NCBI GenBank assembly: GCA_016806145.1
Contig: CP063166.1
Coordinates: 1-64,000 of the forward strand
Origin: Variovorax paradoxus
Lineage (GTDB): Bacteria; Pseudomonadota; Gammaproteobacteria; Burkholderiales; Burkholderiaceae_C
DNA: 64,000 bases
Reading direction: 5' to 3'
The position numbers and the translations under genes were made by a program. The notes under the pieces are model-generated. The model was not told where the DNA came from. It was given only the letters and a program-made list of their open reading frames with translations, and ran no database searches. Below, in pieces: positions 1 through 11,826 of the stretch. Within the stretch, counting starts at the first letter, position 1; every line of letters begins with the position of its first letter.

Positions 1-1380
1 ATGTCTACTGACGGCATCGGCGAAAGCCTCTGGCAGGCCTGCGTCGACCAGCTCGCGCAGGAGCTGTCCGAACAACAGTTCAACACCTGGATCAAGCCCC
101 TCACCGCCGAGGTCGCCGACGACCTCTCGCGCATGACGGTGTTCGTCGCCAACCGCTTCAAGCTCGACTGGATCCGGGCCCAGTACGCCGGCAAGATCGC
201 CGGCATGGCCGAGAAGATCTACGGCCAGCCTGTCGCCATCGAGTTAGCGCTTGCTCCTCGGGAAATCCCCGTGCGTGCTGCACCGGTGGCGGTCATGACC
301 GAAACCGACGTGCCGCGCGACGTGGCCGGCCCGGGCGAGGAACCGCCGGCCGCCGGCTTCAAGAACCGGCTCAATTCGGGCCTCACCTTCGACACCCTGG
401 TCGAGGGCACGGCCAACCGCATGGCGCGCGCCGCGGCGATGCACGTGGCCGGCATGCCGGGGCATCTGTACAACCCGCTTTTCATCTACGGCGGCGTGGG
501 CCTGGGCAAGACCCATCTCATGCACGCGGTGGGCAACCGGCTGCTGGCCGACCGGGTCGATTCCAAAGTTCTCTACATCCACGCCGAGCAGTTCGTCTCG
601 GATGTGGTCAAGGCCTATCAGCGCAAGACCTTCGACGAGTTCAAGGAGCGCTATCACTCGCTCGATCTGCTGCTGATCGACGACGTGCAGTTCTTCGCCA
701 ACAAGGACCGCACGCAGGAAGAATTCTTCAACGCCTTCGAAGCCCTGCTGGCCAAGAAGTCGCACATCGTGATGACCAGCGACACCTATCCCAAGGGCCT
801 CGCGGACATCCACGAGCGGCTGGTCTCGCGCTTCGACTCGGGCCTCACGGTGGCGATCGAGCCGCCCGAGCTCGAGATGCGCGTGGCGATCCTGATCAAC
901 AAGGCCCGCGTCGAGGGCGCCGAGATGCCCGAGGAAGTCGCCTTCTTCGTGGCCAAGAACGTGCGCTCCAACGTGCGCGAGCTCGAGGGTGCGCTGCGCA
1001 AGATCCTGGCCTATTCGCGCTTCAACCAGAAGGAGATCTCGATCGCCCTGGCGCGCGAGGCGCTGCGCGACCTGCTGTCGATCCAGAACCGGCAGATCTC
1101 GGTGGAAAACATCCAGAAGACGGTGGCCGACTACTACAAGATCAAGGTCGCCGACATGTACAGCAAGAAGCGCCCGGCCTCGATCGCGCGGCCGCGGCAG
1201 ATCGCGATGTACCTGGCCAAGGAGCTGACGCAGAAGAGCCTGCCCGAGATCGGCGAGCTGTTCGGCGGACGCGACCATACGACCGTGCTGCACGCGGTGC
1301 GCAAGATTTCGGGCGAGCGCCAGCAGCTCACCGAGCTCAACCAGCAGCTTCACGTGCTCGAGCAGACGCTCAAGGGTTGA
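1..1380 (+). CDS. dnaA: Chromosomal replication initiator DnaA
   Basis: A 459-residue DnaA, full length for the family. It is the AAA+ ATPase that binds DnaA boxes and melts oriC. Residues 1-90 look like the DnaB/DiaA-interacting domain I. A Walker A loop (GGVGLGKT) lies near residue 164 and Walker B (LLLIDDVQF) near 222. The C-terminal helix-turn-helix signature with [10 protein letters not shown] near residue 424 contacts DNA. The window opens exactly on its ATG, so its promoter and any boxes upstream are not visible. dnaN and gyrB follow on the same strand, the usual order. The best oriC-like sequence in the window is 33 kb downstream. Confidence 0.98.
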   Translation: MSTDGIGESLWQACVDQLAQELSEQQFNTWIKPLTAEVADDLSRMTVFVANRFKLDWIRAQYAGKIAGMAEKIYGQPVAIELALAPREIPVRAAPVAVMTETDVPRDVAGPGEEPPAAGFKNRLNSGLTFDTLVEGTANRMARAAAMHVAGMPGHLYNPLFIYGGVGLGKTHLMHAVGNRLLADRVDSKVLYIHAEQFVSDVVKAYQRKTFDEFKERYHSLDLLLIDDVQFFANKDRTQEEFFNAFEALLAKKSHIVMTSDTYPKGLADIHERLVSRFDSGLTVAIEPPELEMRVAILINKARVEGAEMPEEVAFFVAKNVRSNVRELEGALRKILAYSRFNQKEISIALAREALRDLLSIQNRQISVENIQKTVADYYKIKVADMYSKKRPASIARPRQIAMYLAKELTQKSLPEIGELFGGRDHTTVLHAVRKISGERQQLTELNQQLHVLEQTLKG

Positions 1381-1501
1381 AACTGAAAACCGAAGTCAAC
1401 CAGGCCGGACGCCGCGACAGCGGAGAATGGCGGTCTGTGCGGGGCGGTGGGGCCCCGACCGACCAAGCTGATTCAAAGAGATAAGAGAAGAGGTAGAAGA
1501 C

Positions 1502-2608
1502 ATGATCGTCCTGAAGGCAACACAAGACAAAGTCCTCGCCGCGCTGCAGTCGGTGGCGGGCATCGTGGAACGGCGACATACCCTGCCGATCCTCGCCAAC
1601 GTGCTGATCCGCAAGACCGGCGGCCAGATCCAGCTGACCACCAGCGACCTCGAGATCCAGATCCGCACCACCGCCGAGCTCGGCGGCGACGAAGGCAACT
1701 TCACCACCACCATCGGCGCGCGCAAGCTGATCGACATCCTGCGCACCATGCCGGCCGACCAGACCGTGAGCCTCGAGTCGAGCGCGAGCAAGCTGGTGCT
1801 CAAGGGCGGCAAGAGCCGCTTCACGCTGCAGTCGCTGCCCGCCGAAGACTTCCCGCTGGTGCAGGAAGCCGCCAACTTCGGCCCGGTGTTCAGCGTGCCG
1901 CAGAAGACGCTGAAGGACCTGCTCTCGCAGGTCTCGTTCGCGATGGCCGTGCACGACATCCGCTACTACCTCAACGGCATCCTGTTCGTCGCCGAGGGCA
2001 AGCAGCTGAGCCTGGTCGCCACCGACGGCCACCGCCTGGCCTTCTCCTCGGCCACGCTCGACGTGGAAGTGCCGCGCCAGGAAGTGATCCTGCCGCGCAA
2101 GACCGTGCTCGAGATGCAGCGCCTGCTGTCCGACGCCGAAGGCGCGATCGAGATGCAGTTCGCCAACAACCAGGCCAAGTTCAGCTTCGGCGGCATGGAG
2201 TTCGTCACCAAGCTGGTCGAGGGCAAGTTCCCCGACTACAACCGCGTGATCCCGAAGAACCACAAGAACTCGGTCACGCTGGGCCGCGCGCCACTGCTGG
2301 CCAGCCTGCAGCGCACCGCGATCCTGACCAGCGAGAAGTTCAAGGGCGTGCGCCTGAACATCGAGCCGGGCACCTTGCGCATCGCCTCGAACAATGCCGA
2401 GCAGGAAGAAGCGCAGGACGAGCTCGACATCGACTACGGCGGCGACGCCATCGAGATCGGCTTCAACGTCACCTACCTGATCGACGCGCTGGCCAACATG
2501 GGCCAGGACATGGTGAAGCTGGACCTGGCCGATTCCAACAGCTCCGCGCTGTTGACCATTCCCGACAACGCGTCCTTCAAGTACGTCGTGATGCCGATGC
2601 GGATCTAG
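1502..2608 (+). CDS. dnaN: DNA polymerase III subunit beta (sliding clamp)
   Basis: A 368-residue beta clamp, the normal length, which dimerises into the ring that tethers DNA polymerase III to DNA. The N-terminus (MIVLKATQDKVLAALQ, then GIVERRHTLPILANVL) and the C-terminus (YVVMPMRI, holding the canonical partner-binding M-P-M-R end) are typical. The purine-rich stretch AGAGAAGAGG about 10 bases before the ATG is the ribosome binding site. It lies 121 bp after dnaA and is probably co-transcribed with it. Confidence 0.98.
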   Translation: MIVLKATQDKVLAALQSVAGIVERRHTLPILANVLIRKTGGQIQLTTSDLEIQIRTTAELGGDEGNFTTTIGARKLIDILRTMPADQTVSLESSASKLVLKGGKSRFTLQSLPAEDFPLVQEAANFGPVFSVPQKTLKDLLSQVSFAMAVHDIRYYLNGILFVAEGKQLSLVATDGHRLAFSSATLDVEVPRQEVILPRKTVLEMQRLLSDAEGAIEMQFANNQAKFSFGGMEFVTKLVEGKFPDYNRVIPKNHKNSVTLGRAPLLASLQRTAILTSEKFKGVRLNIEPGTLRIASNNAEQEEAQDELDIDYGGDAIEIGFNVTYLIDALANMGQDMVKLDLADSNSSALLTIPDNASFKYVVMPMRI

Positions 2609-2643
2609 TCACCCCGCGTCGCCACAGCGCCTTGCGCACACAG

Positions 2644-2667
2644 CCCGCGGTTCGCCCCCGCGGGTTT
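2644..2667 (+). terminator. Hairpin between dnaN and gyrB
   Basis: A 7-bp GC stem (CCCGCGG at 2644-2650, CCGCGGG at 2658-2664) with a 7-nt loop is followed by only three T residues. This would be a weak terminator or attenuator between dnaN and gyrB. Confidence 0.4.
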
Positions 2668-2736
2668 GCGCTTTCAAGAGGCCTGAAAAACCGGGTGCCC
2701 GCGAGTCCGTGGACCCCGTGAATCCGTGAGAGATAG

Positions 2737-5370
<2,634 letters not shown>

Positions 5371-5392
5371 GTCGATTTCCGCCCTCACCCTC

Positions 5393-5425
5393 ACGCCGCC
5401 GTGGTTCGTACCCGGCGGCGTTTTT
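5393..5425 (+). terminator. Intrinsic terminator after gyrB
   Basis: A perfect 9-bp stem ACGCCGCCG (5393-5401) / CGGCGGCGT (5413-5421) with an 11-nt loop is followed by a run of T, 22 bp after the gyrB stop. It is a convincing rho-independent terminator closing the dnaA-dnaN-gyrB block. Confidence 0.85.
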
Positions 5426-5718
5426 CATGGGGCGCCCGATCGCCGCGCCCGGCGCTTTCGCACCATTCGCATGCCGCTTCGCGGCGGAGTGCGCGCACGC
5501 AACGCGGGCGGCTCGCGCGGGCGACCAAGGGTTTGTCTGAGGGTGGGCGACCACACAGTCTGTAAACGCTTGTCACAAGCCCGTCACCAGCTATTAAAAC
5601 AATAGCGTTCAAAGCCTCGGCGAGGATCGTTCCTCGTAAACGCTATATCTAGCCCGAGTCTTGCTAAGCAAAATCCTCGACGAATTCCGCGTCACCCCTG
5701 ATCGAGGACACCGAAGCA
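5426..5718. other. Intergenic region between gyrB and the secreted-protein gene
   Basis: There is no plausible gene here. From about 5550 the sequence becomes AT-richer and holds the palindrome CTTGTCACAAG near 5570 and a GCTATT/AATAGC stem-loop at 5590-5606. It also has a small hairpin CGAGGA-TCGT-TCCTCG (5621-5636) and a TATATCT stretch near 5645 that could be the -10 element of the following gene. Confidence 0.5.
5590..5606. repeat. Short AT-rich stem-loop of the GCTAT-A(n)-ATAGC family
   Basis: A 6-bp stem GCTATT / AATAGC encloses an AAAAC loop. Similar small stem-loops occur at 6946, 48687 and 53151 in this window, always in intergenic DNA, against a GC-rich background. Confidence 0.6.
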
Positions 5719-6240
5719 ATGAAATCCATGCGTCTCAGCCGGTCCCTGGCCGCCCTTGCAACGTGCGGTGCGGCCGCCTTCCTCGGCGCGACCCTTCCGG
5801 CCCACGCGGCCCCGAATCCGCCCATCCAGACCGCCCAGGGCGTCGAATACATGTGCGGCGGCAACAGCAAGGACGAAGCCGCGTTCATGCAGATGGTGTC
5901 GCCGCGCTGGGCCGCCACGATCGAGCTCGGCATCAACGGCAGCCCCGCGCAGCGCGCGAGCTTCCCGGCCCGCGCCAAGGTCGAGGTGCGCGAGCGCTAC
6001 ACCGGCCGCGCGATCATGGAAGCGCAGTCGCAGGGCCCGTACATGCTCGCGCGGCTCGACCCGGGCGCCTACGACGTCAACGTCACGCTCGGCGGCCTCA
6101 CGCTGACGCAGCCGCTGGTGGTGTTCGCGGGCGTGCCCGCGAAGGCGACCTTCATGTGGCCGTCGAACTTCGACATGGCCTCGGTGCTGCCGCCGCAGCC
6201 CGAAACCCAGGCGATGGCGCAGACCAGCGCCGCGCGCTGA
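5719..6240 (+). CDS. Secreted protein, paralog of the next gene (hypothetical)
   Basis: 173 residues. Residues 1-31 are a Sec signal peptide ending in a PAHA-AP cleavage site. The mature part starts NPPIQTAQGVEYMCGGNSKDEA and looks like a small beta-rich domain resembling carboxypeptidase-regulatory or transthyretin-like folds, with a run RLDPGAYDVNVTLGG. I do not recognise a named family. The protein at 6371 shares the same plan (signal peptide, NPPI, G-x-EYM-x-GG, DEA, PRW, RLxPGxY), so the two are tandem duplicates. ATG 5728 is an alternative start. Confidence 0.85.
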   Translation: MKSMRLSRSLAALATCGAAAFLGATLPAHAAPNPPIQTAQGVEYMCGGNSKDEAAFMQMVSPRWAATIELGINGSPAQRASFPARAKVEVRERYTGRAIMEAQSQGPYMLARLDPGAYDVNVTLGGLTLTQPLVVFAGVPAKATFMWPSNFDMASVLPPQPETQAMAQTSAAR

Positions 6241-6370
6241 GGCGCCGCCCGCGCGCTTCCACGGCCGGCGGCCACCCGCCGCGCCGTCTCGTTAAGTCCT
6301 GTCTAAGCCGTGCGCCGCACAGTGGCGCCGTGGTTTTCCGCCACGAGAGCAAGGAAAGAAAGGACTGACC

Positions 6371-6859
6371 ATGACCCCCCTGATTTCACCGCGCGCGCGG
6401 CCGCTGGCCGCCGCCCTGCTGTGCGGCGCCCTCGCGTTCGGCGCGCTCGCCACCTCCGCGCAAGCCGCGTTCAACCCGCCGATCCGCATGTCGCACGGCA
6501 TCGAATACATGAGCGGCGGCATCGGCAGCGACGAGGCGAAGCTGATGGAAACGGTCCTGCCGCGCTGGCCGGCGAGCTTCGAATTCGCGATCAAGGACCA
6601 CCAGGGCGCGGACTTCGCGGCCGACGTGCACGTGACGGTGCGCGATGGCCGGGGCGTGGCGCTGCTCGACAACGTGGTGGCGGGCGGGCCGTTCATGGTG
6701 GCGCGGCTCGAGCCCGGCAGCTACCAGGTCGAGGCCACGCTGCGCGGCCAGACGCTCAAGCAGCCGCTGCAGGTGGTGTTCGGCACGCCCACCAAGGCCA
6801 CCTTCCTCTGGCCGGCGGGCACCGACATGGCCGCCGCCGGCACGCGCGCGGTGCAGTAG
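6371..6859 (+). CDS. Secreted protein, paralog of the preceding gene (hypothetical)
   Basis: 162 residues with a signal peptide of about 30 residues ending ATSAQA-A. The mature sequence (NPPIRMSHGIEYMSGG, SDEAKLMETVLPRW, RLEPGSYQVEATLRGQ) aligns throughout with the gene at 5719. AAAGAAAGGA before the ATG is a good RBS. It lies 130 bp downstream of its paralog, with its own AT-containing leader, so it may have its own promoter. Function is unknown; a periplasmic role is inferred only from the signal peptide. Confidence 0.85.
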   Translation: MTPLISPRARPLAAALLCGALAFGALATSAQAAFNPPIRMSHGIEYMSGGIGSDEAKLMETVLPRWPASFEFAIKDHQGADFAADVHVTVRDGRGVALLDNVVAGGPFMVARLEPGSYQVEATLRGQTLKQPLQVVFGTPTKATFLWPAGTDMAAAGTRAVQ

Positions 6860-6945
6860 GCACGCGAAGGTACGGCGGCACGGGCGCCGGGTGCATGCGC
6901 TCACCTCGCCACCGGCGGCCCGGTGCCGGCCGGCCCGGCATGCTG

Positions 6946-6964
6946 CGCTACTGAAAAAATAGCG
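6946..6964. repeat. Short stem-loop of the GCTA-A(n)-TAGC family
   Basis: A 5-bp stem CGCTA / TAGCG with a CTGAAAAAA loop, between the secreted-protein gene and the phosphoesterase gene. It is the weakest member of the family. Confidence 0.4.
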
Positions 6965-7038
6965 TTGCGGCGACTTGAATGCACGGCATGCGCCTTGCAG
7001 ATGACGTGTCCCGGGCAGTGCCCGAACCCATTGCCCCG

Positions 7039-8226
7039 ATGCCGATCCGTCCCCTGAGCGTGCTGACCGCGCTCCTGCATGCCTACATCGCCCTGCGTCT
7101 GCTGCCCACGGCCGCGGTGCTCACGCCGGCGTGGCCGATCGGTCTGCTGGCGCTGGTGGTGTCGGCGCTCACCATCCCGCTGCCCTTCCTGTCGCGGCAC
7201 GCGCCGCGCAAGAAGCCGCTGCACGGCGCACTGCAATGGACCGGCCTGCTGAGCATGGGCTGGTTCTCGTCGCTGTTCGTGCTGACGCTGGTGCGCGACG
7301 CCGGCCTGCTGCTGACCTGGATCGCGCAGCGCGTGGCCGGCCTCGCGGTGCCGTGGGACACGCTGCGGCCCTGGAGCGCGCTGGCGGTGTTCGCGCTGGC
7401 CACGCTCGTCTCGCTGATCGGCTTCGTCAATGCGCGCCGCACCGCCGACGTGAAGCACGTCGACGTGCCGATCCGTGGGCTGCCGGCCGCGCTCAAGGGC
7501 TTCACGATCGTGCAGCTCAGCGACATCCACGTCGGCCCGACCATCCGCAACAGCTACATCCAGCGCATCGTCGACGCGGTGAACCGGCTCGGCGCCGACG
7601 CGATCGCGATCACCGGCGACCTGGTCGACGGGAGCGTGCCCGAACTGCGCGAGCACATCGCGCCGCTGGCCGGGCTGCGCGCGCGCCACGGCACCTTCGT
7701 GGTGACCGGCAACCACGAGTACTACGCGGGCGCCCATGCCTGGATCGACGAACTGCGCCGCCTCGGGCTTCAGGTGCTGCTCAACGAGCACGTGGTGCTG
7801 CAGACGCGCAACGTGCGCGGCGCGCAGAACGACGAGGAAACCTTCGAGAGCCAATTGGTGCTGGCCGGCGTGACCGACTACACGGCCGGCCATTTCGACG
7901 CCTCGCACGAGAGCGATCCGCAGCGCGCGCTCGACGACGCGCCGCCGCTGGTGCACACGCGCGTGCTGCTCGCGCACCAGCCGCGCAGCGCGCCGAAGGC
8001 GGCCGCGGCCGGCTTCCAGCTGCAGCTCTCGGGCCACACGCATGGCGGCCAGTTCTTCCCGTGGAACCTGTTCGTGCCGATGCAGCAGCCCTTCACGGCG
8101 GGCCTGCACCGGCTGCAGGACATGTGGATCTACGTGAGCCGCGGCACCGGCTACTGGGGCCCGCCCAAGCGCTTCGGCGCGCCGTCCGAGATCACGCTGC
8201 TGACGCTGATGCCGGCACGCGGCTGA
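7039..8226 (+). CDS. Membrane-anchored metallophosphoesterase (YkuE/YaeI-like)
   Basis: 395 residues from the ATG at 7039. The frame stays open to an upstream ATG at 6979, but the first hydrophobic segment starts right after 7039. The N-terminal 130 residues hold about four membrane segments. The catalytic calcineurin-like domain follows with all metal ligands: QLSDIHVG, ITGDLVDG, TGNHEYY and SGHTHGGQ. Relatives include B. subtilis YkuE and E. coli YaeI, which act on wall or lipid phosphodiesters. A role in phospholipid or UDP-sugar hydrolysis at the membrane is an inference. The start site is uncertain. Confidence 0.88.
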   Translation: MPIRPLSVLTALLHAYIALRLLPTAAVLTPAWPIGLLALVVSALTIPLPFLSRHAPRKKPLHGALQWTGLLSMGWFSSLFVLTLVRDAGLLLTWIAQRVAGLAVPWDTLRPWSALAVFALATLVSLIGFVNARRTADVKHVDVPIRGLPAALKGFTIVQLSDIHVGPTIRNSYIQRIVDAVNRLGADAIAITGDLVDGSVPELREHIAPLAGLRARHGTFVVTGNHEYYAGAHAWIDELRRLGLQVLLNEHVVLQTRNVRGAQNDEETFESQLVLAGVTDYTAGHFDASHESDPQRALDDAPPLVHTRVLLAHQPRSAPKAAAAGFQLQLSGHTHGGQFFPWNLFVPMQQPFTAGLHRLQDMWIYVSRGTGYWGPPKRFGAPSEITLLTLMPARG

Positions 8227-8233
8227 GCGAGGC

Positions 8234-8755
8234 TCAGCTTGCGGCCTGCTGCGCGCCGAGCCGCCGCGCGTTGGCGGTGGCCACCGCGTGGATCGGCTTC
8301 AATCCCTCGCTCGCGATGCGCGCCGTGCTGTTCGGCCAGCGCTGGGCCGCGTTCGCGGCGCGCGAGGCCGCGCGGATCAGCGCATCGCCATGCTCGGCGG
8401 CCTGCGCCGGCGTGACGCTGCCGGCCAGCGAGAGGAAGGCCGCGGCGCCATGCAGGCATTGCTGGCAGATGCGGCTCGCGAGGCCGATCTGGCTGCTGTG
8501 CCATTGCCGCGCCATCGCGAACCCCGAGGCATGCGCGGCCTCGAGCTTCTCGTCGCCCATGCGCCGGAATTCGACCAGGTCGTCGGCACTTGGCGCGAGC
8601 CCCGCCTGCGCGATGCGCTCGGTGCGCAGGCGAATCACGGTGCCCGATGACAGCAGCATCTCCTGCGTCTTGAGCGCGAGCTCGGTCCATTCGCGCAGCG
8701 GCCACAGCGGCCACGACGAAACGCTGAAGGAGGGAAGGGAAGAGGTGGATGACAT
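8234..8755 (-). CDS. Phasin-like hypothetical protein
   Basis: 173 residues, soluble, with no signal peptide. The middle is alanine-rich and helical, with Trp/Gln-containing amphipathic stretches (MARQWHSSQIGLASRICQQ, AAAFLSLAGSVTPAQAAEHG), like PHA granule-associated phasins. The family assignment is tentative. It is convergent with the phosphoesterase (7 bp apart) and divergent from the pagL-like gene. The 185-bp gap to the latter must contain both promoters. Confidence 0.75.
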   Translation of the reverse strand: MSSTSSLPSFSVSSWPLWPLREWTELALKTQEMLLSSGTVIRLRTERIAQAGLAPSADDLVEFRRMGDEKLEAAHASGFAMARQWHSSQIGLASRICQQCLHGAAAFLSLAGSVTPAQAAEHGDALIRAASRAANAAQRWPNSTARIASEGLKPIHAVATANARRLGAQQAAS

Positions 8756-8982
8756 CGTGGGAGCGGCGTAATGCCTGCGAGGGAGATCGGCCCACTATAG
8801 GCCTGTCGCGCTGCGAATGCTGCAGTGCAACAAGAAGCCGAGCGCAATTCGTGGCGTCTCGCGCATGTTGTTGGCGAAGTCCTACCCCTCGACGTGGAAA
8901 TCGCGCATCGGCACGACACAAAACTGAACGCAAAGTGAATATGACCTCTCGGTTTTCATCATTCGCTTTGGCGCTCCGGATC

Positions 8983-9558
8983 ATGAGATTCAAAACACCC
9001 GCCCCGCTCCGTGCCGCCGCGCTGGCCGGACTGCTGGGCTTGCTGGGCGCCAGCGCCCACGCCTTCGAGGACGGCCAGCGCGGCTTCTACGTGGAAGGCG
9101 GGCGCGCCCCCCACGGCCAGATGGGCAGCACCAATGCCTTCACCGTCGGGATGACGCTGCCCTGGTCACCGCGACAGCCGGTGCAGGAAGGCGCGCTCAC
9201 CTCCTACTGGGACGTCTTCCTCAGCGATTGGCACGCGCCCGCGCTCGACGACGGCCGGCGCGACTACGTGCAGATCGGCGCCATCTACACCTGGCGCTGG
9301 CGCTTCGCGCACGGCACTTCGCCCTGGTACGTCGAAGGCGGCGTGGGCGGCAGCGTGATGGACCACGTCTACCGGACGCCGGACCGCAGCTTCAGCACCG
9401 CCTTCCAGTTCACCGAGGTGCTCGGCGTGGGCCGCAGCTTCGGCGAGCACGGGGAACACGACCTGTCGCTGCGCGTGCAGCACTTCTCCAACGGCGGCAT
9501 CAAGAAGCCCAACCCCGGCGAGAACTTCGTGCGGGTGCGCTACACCTATCACTTCTGA
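8983..9558 (+). CDS. pagL: Lipid A 3-O-deacylase, PagL family
   Basis: 191 residues from ATG 8983; ATG 8941 in the same frame would add 14 residues. A signal peptide ends SAHA-FEDG. The remainder has alternating beta strands of an 8-stranded outer-membrane barrel and a terminal phenylalanine (YTYHF). The C-terminal RVQHFSNGGIKKPNPGEN contains the His-Ser pair of PagL enzymes (HxSNG), which remove the 3-O acyl chain of lipid A. Such enzymes modulate endotoxin and outer-membrane barrier properties. Its last 10 bases overlap the end of the convergent ybhN. Confidence 0.88.
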   Translation: MRFKTPAPLRAAALAGLLGLLGASAHAFEDGQRGFYVEGGRAPHGQMGSTNAFTVGMTLPWSPRQPVQEGALTSYWDVFLSDWHAPALDDGRRDYVQIGAIYTWRWRFAHGTSPWYVEGGVGGSVMDHVYRTPDRSFSTAFQFTEVLGVGRSFGEHGEHDLSLRVQHFSNGGIKKPNPGENFVRVRYTYHF

Positions 9559-10544
9559 TGCGCGACGCGGGCCCGGCGCACGCGCCGCGCGCGCAGCTCG
9601 GTCGCGAAGTAGGCCAGCGTGGCGACCACCAGCGGCAGCAGGTAGTAGAGGCCGCGGTAGGCGAGCAGGGCAGCCAGCAGCTGCGCCTCGGCCACCTGGT
9701 GCGCGAGCAGCGCGACGAACACCGCTTCCAGCACGCCGAGCCCCGCCGGCACGTGCGTGATCACGCCGGCCACCGCGGCGACCAGCAGCACGGCCAGCAC
9801 CTGCGGATAGGCGACCTGGCCCTGCAGCAGCAGCCAGATCACGCCACCGATCAGCGACCAGTTGGTGCACGACAGCAGGAACTGCAGCAGCGCCATGCGC
9901 AGGGTCGGCGTGCGCAGCTCGTGCCCGCGCACATGCCAGCGCTTCTCGTGCGCGAAGGCGCACACCAGCAGATAGACCGCGGCCAGCACCAGCAGCGCCG
10001 CGCCCAGCAGCCGCAACTCCTCGCCATCCACCTTCCACGCCGGCGGCAGGCCCAGCGGCCAGAAGAAGAAGGCGGCACCGGCCACCACCAGGTAGCCGAT
10101 CCAGTTGGTGAGCATGCTGAAGCCCAGCACGCGCGTGATGGTGTCGTTGCGCAAGCCCAGCCGCGAATAGAGCCGATAGCGGAAGGCCACGCCGCCCACC
10201 AGCGAACCGAGGTTGAGGTTGAAGGCGTAGCTGATGAAGGTCACGCCCATCACCGTGCCGGCGCGCAGCGGGTGGCCGGTGAGATGGCGCCCCAGCAGGT
10301 CGTAGGTGCTGTAGAGCGCGAAGCTGCAGGCCGCGAGCAGGCCGGCGCCGAGCAGCGTGAGAAGCGGCAGCGCCGTGATCGCGTCGCCGACCTCGTGCCA
10401 GTCGATGGAACGCGCCTGGCTCACGAGCAGCCAAGCCACGAGCCCGAAGAAGCCCCACACCAGCGTTCGCTTGGCCCAGGGCCAGGCGCGGCGCCAGCCG
10501 CTGGCGGGCAACGCATGCAGGCGGCCGCCAGCCGCCGTCGTCAT
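9549..10544 (-). CDS. ybhN: YbhN-like lysylphosphatidylglycerol synthetase transmembrane-domain protein
   Basis: 331 residues, almost entirely hydrophobic, with about eight predicted membrane segments, the UPF0104/LPG-synthase TM fold. It lacks the soluble aminoacyl-transfer domain of MprF, so it is probably a lipid-handling or flippase-like membrane protein. Its ATG overlaps the clsB stop (ATGA), and the order ybhP-clsB-ybhN is the same as in E. coli. This is the last gene of the operon. The 3' end overlaps the convergent pagL by 10 bp, with no room for a separate terminator. Confidence 0.9.
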   Translation of the reverse strand: MTTAAGGRLHALPASGWRRAWPWAKRTLVWGFFGLVAWLLVSQARSIDWHEVGDAITALPLLTLLGAGLLAACSFALYSTYDLLGRHLTGHPLRAGTVMGVTFISYAFNLNLGSLVGGVAFRYRLYSRLGLRNDTITRVLGFSMLTNWIGYLVVAGAAFFFWPLGLPPAWKVDGEELRLLGAALLVLAAVYLLVCAFAHEKRWHVRGHELRTPTLRMALLQFLLSCTNWSLIGGVIWLLLQGQVAYPQVLAVLLVAAVAGVITHVPAGLGVLEAVFVALLAHQVAEAQLLAALLAYRGLYYLLPLVVATLAYFATELRARRVRRARVAHQK

Positions 10545-11812
10545 GCGGCCTCCGTCGACGCGGGCGCGCCCTCGACGCCGTCGCCGTGGTCCCGGCGCCG
10601 CCGGTCGCCGAGGTCGGTGACCTCCACCGGCTTGAGCCGCGGCACATGGCGCGGCAGCCAGCCGAGCAGCGAGGGATACCAGCGCATCAAGTGGAAGATG
10701 AAGAAGCTGCGCACCAGCCGCCAGCCGCTCCATTCGCTGGCGAGGTCGGCCGTGTCGATCTGCTTGCAGCTGTGTTGCATCAGGTGGTCGAGGCGCTCGT
10801 ACAGCAGCGTGTTGAAGGCCGCGTCGCGCACCACCACGTTGGCCTCGAGGTTGAGCGACAGGCTCAGCGGATCGAGGTTGCTCGAGCCCACGGTGCTCCA
10901 GCGGTCGTCCATCAGCGCGACCTTGCCGTGCAGCGGCCGCTCGCAGTATTCGTAGATGCGCACGCCCGCATGCAGCAGGTGGTGGTAGAGCATGCTCGCG
11001 GCCGTCTTCACGATCGGCATGTCGGGCTCGCCCTGCAAAATCAGCCGCACGTCGACGCCGCGCCGCGCCGCGCGCCGCAGCTCCTTGATGAGCCGGTAGC
11101 CCGGAAAGAAATAGGCGTTGGCGATCACGATGCGCTCGCGCGCGCTGCGGATCGCGGCGCGGTAGTGGCGCTCGATGTCGTTGGTGTGGTGGCGGTTGTC
11201 GCGCGTGACGAACATCGCTTCCACATCGCCGACCACCGTGTCGCCCACGGGTGGCGCCTGCCTGAGACGGCGCCGGAACCAGCCCGGCCCCTTGCCGCCG
11301 AGCGCGATCGCACGCAGCGCGAAATGGTGGATCTGCGCCACGATCGGCCCGGTGAGTTCGACCGCGTAGTCCTGCTTGGCCTTGGGGCCGAAGTCCATCA
11401 AGTGGTCGGCCGAATAGTTGATGCCGCCGACGAAGGCGCGCTCGCCATCGATCACCACGATCTTGCGGTGCATGCGGCGGAACACGTTGAGCCGCTGGCC
11501 CAGGAAGCGATGGCCCGGATCGAACACGCGCACCTTCACGCCGGCCTGGCTCAGCTCCTCGAGGAACTCGCGCGAGAGATCGGGCGAGCCGAAGCCGTCG
11601 ATCATCAGGTCGACCTTCACGCCGCGCCGCGCCGCTTCGCACATGGCGGCATGCAGGTCGAGACCCACCTTGTCCTCAAACAGGATGAAGGTCTCGATGA
11701 CCACTTCGCGTTGCGCCGCGCGGATCGCCTCGAACACGCGCGGGAAGAACTGCTCGCCGTTCTCCAGCAGCTCGATGCGGTTGCCCGCGACCCAGGGGTT
11801 GCCGTTGCTCAT
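10541..11812 (-). CDS. clsB: Cardiolipin synthase B
   Basis: 423 residues with two phospholipase D motifs: HRKIVVIDGERAFVGGIN near residue 115 and HGKVALMDDRWSTVGSSNLD near residue 305. It has no N-terminal membrane helices, which separates ClsB from ClsA. ClsB condenses phosphatidylglycerol or similar donors into cardiolipin at the inner membrane. Its start lies 14 bp after the ybhP stop and its stop overlaps the ybhN start. The basic C-terminus (LGDRRRRDHGDGVEG) is low complexity. Confidence 0.93.
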   Translation of the reverse strand: MSNGNPWVAGNRIELLENGEQFFPRVFEAIRAAQREVVIETFILFEDKVGLDLHAAMCEAARRGVKVDLMIDGFGSPDLSREFLEELSQAGVKVRVFDPGHRFLGQRLNVFRRMHRKIVVIDGERAFVGGINYSADHLMDFGPKAKQDYAVELTGPIVAQIHHFALRAIALGGKGPGWFRRRLRQAPPVGDTVVGDVEAMFVTRDNRHHTNDIERHYRAAIRSARERIVIANAYFFPGYRLIKELRRAARRGVDVRLILQGEPDMPIVKTAASMLYHHLLHAGVRIYEYCERPLHGKVALMDDRWSTVGSSNLDPLSLSLNLEANVVVRDAAFNTLLYERLDHLMQHSCKQIDTADLASEWSGWRLVRSFFIFHLMRWYPSLLGWLPRHVPRLKPVEVTDLGDRRRRDHGDGVEGAPASTEAA

Positions 11813-11826
11813 GGATGGATGCGCCT

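Noticed and set aside
244..1353. A 369-codon antisense frame over dnaA
   Set aside because: A shadow of dnaA; composition is Leu/Val/Arg/His-biased, there is no RBS, and it lies wholly within a certain gene.
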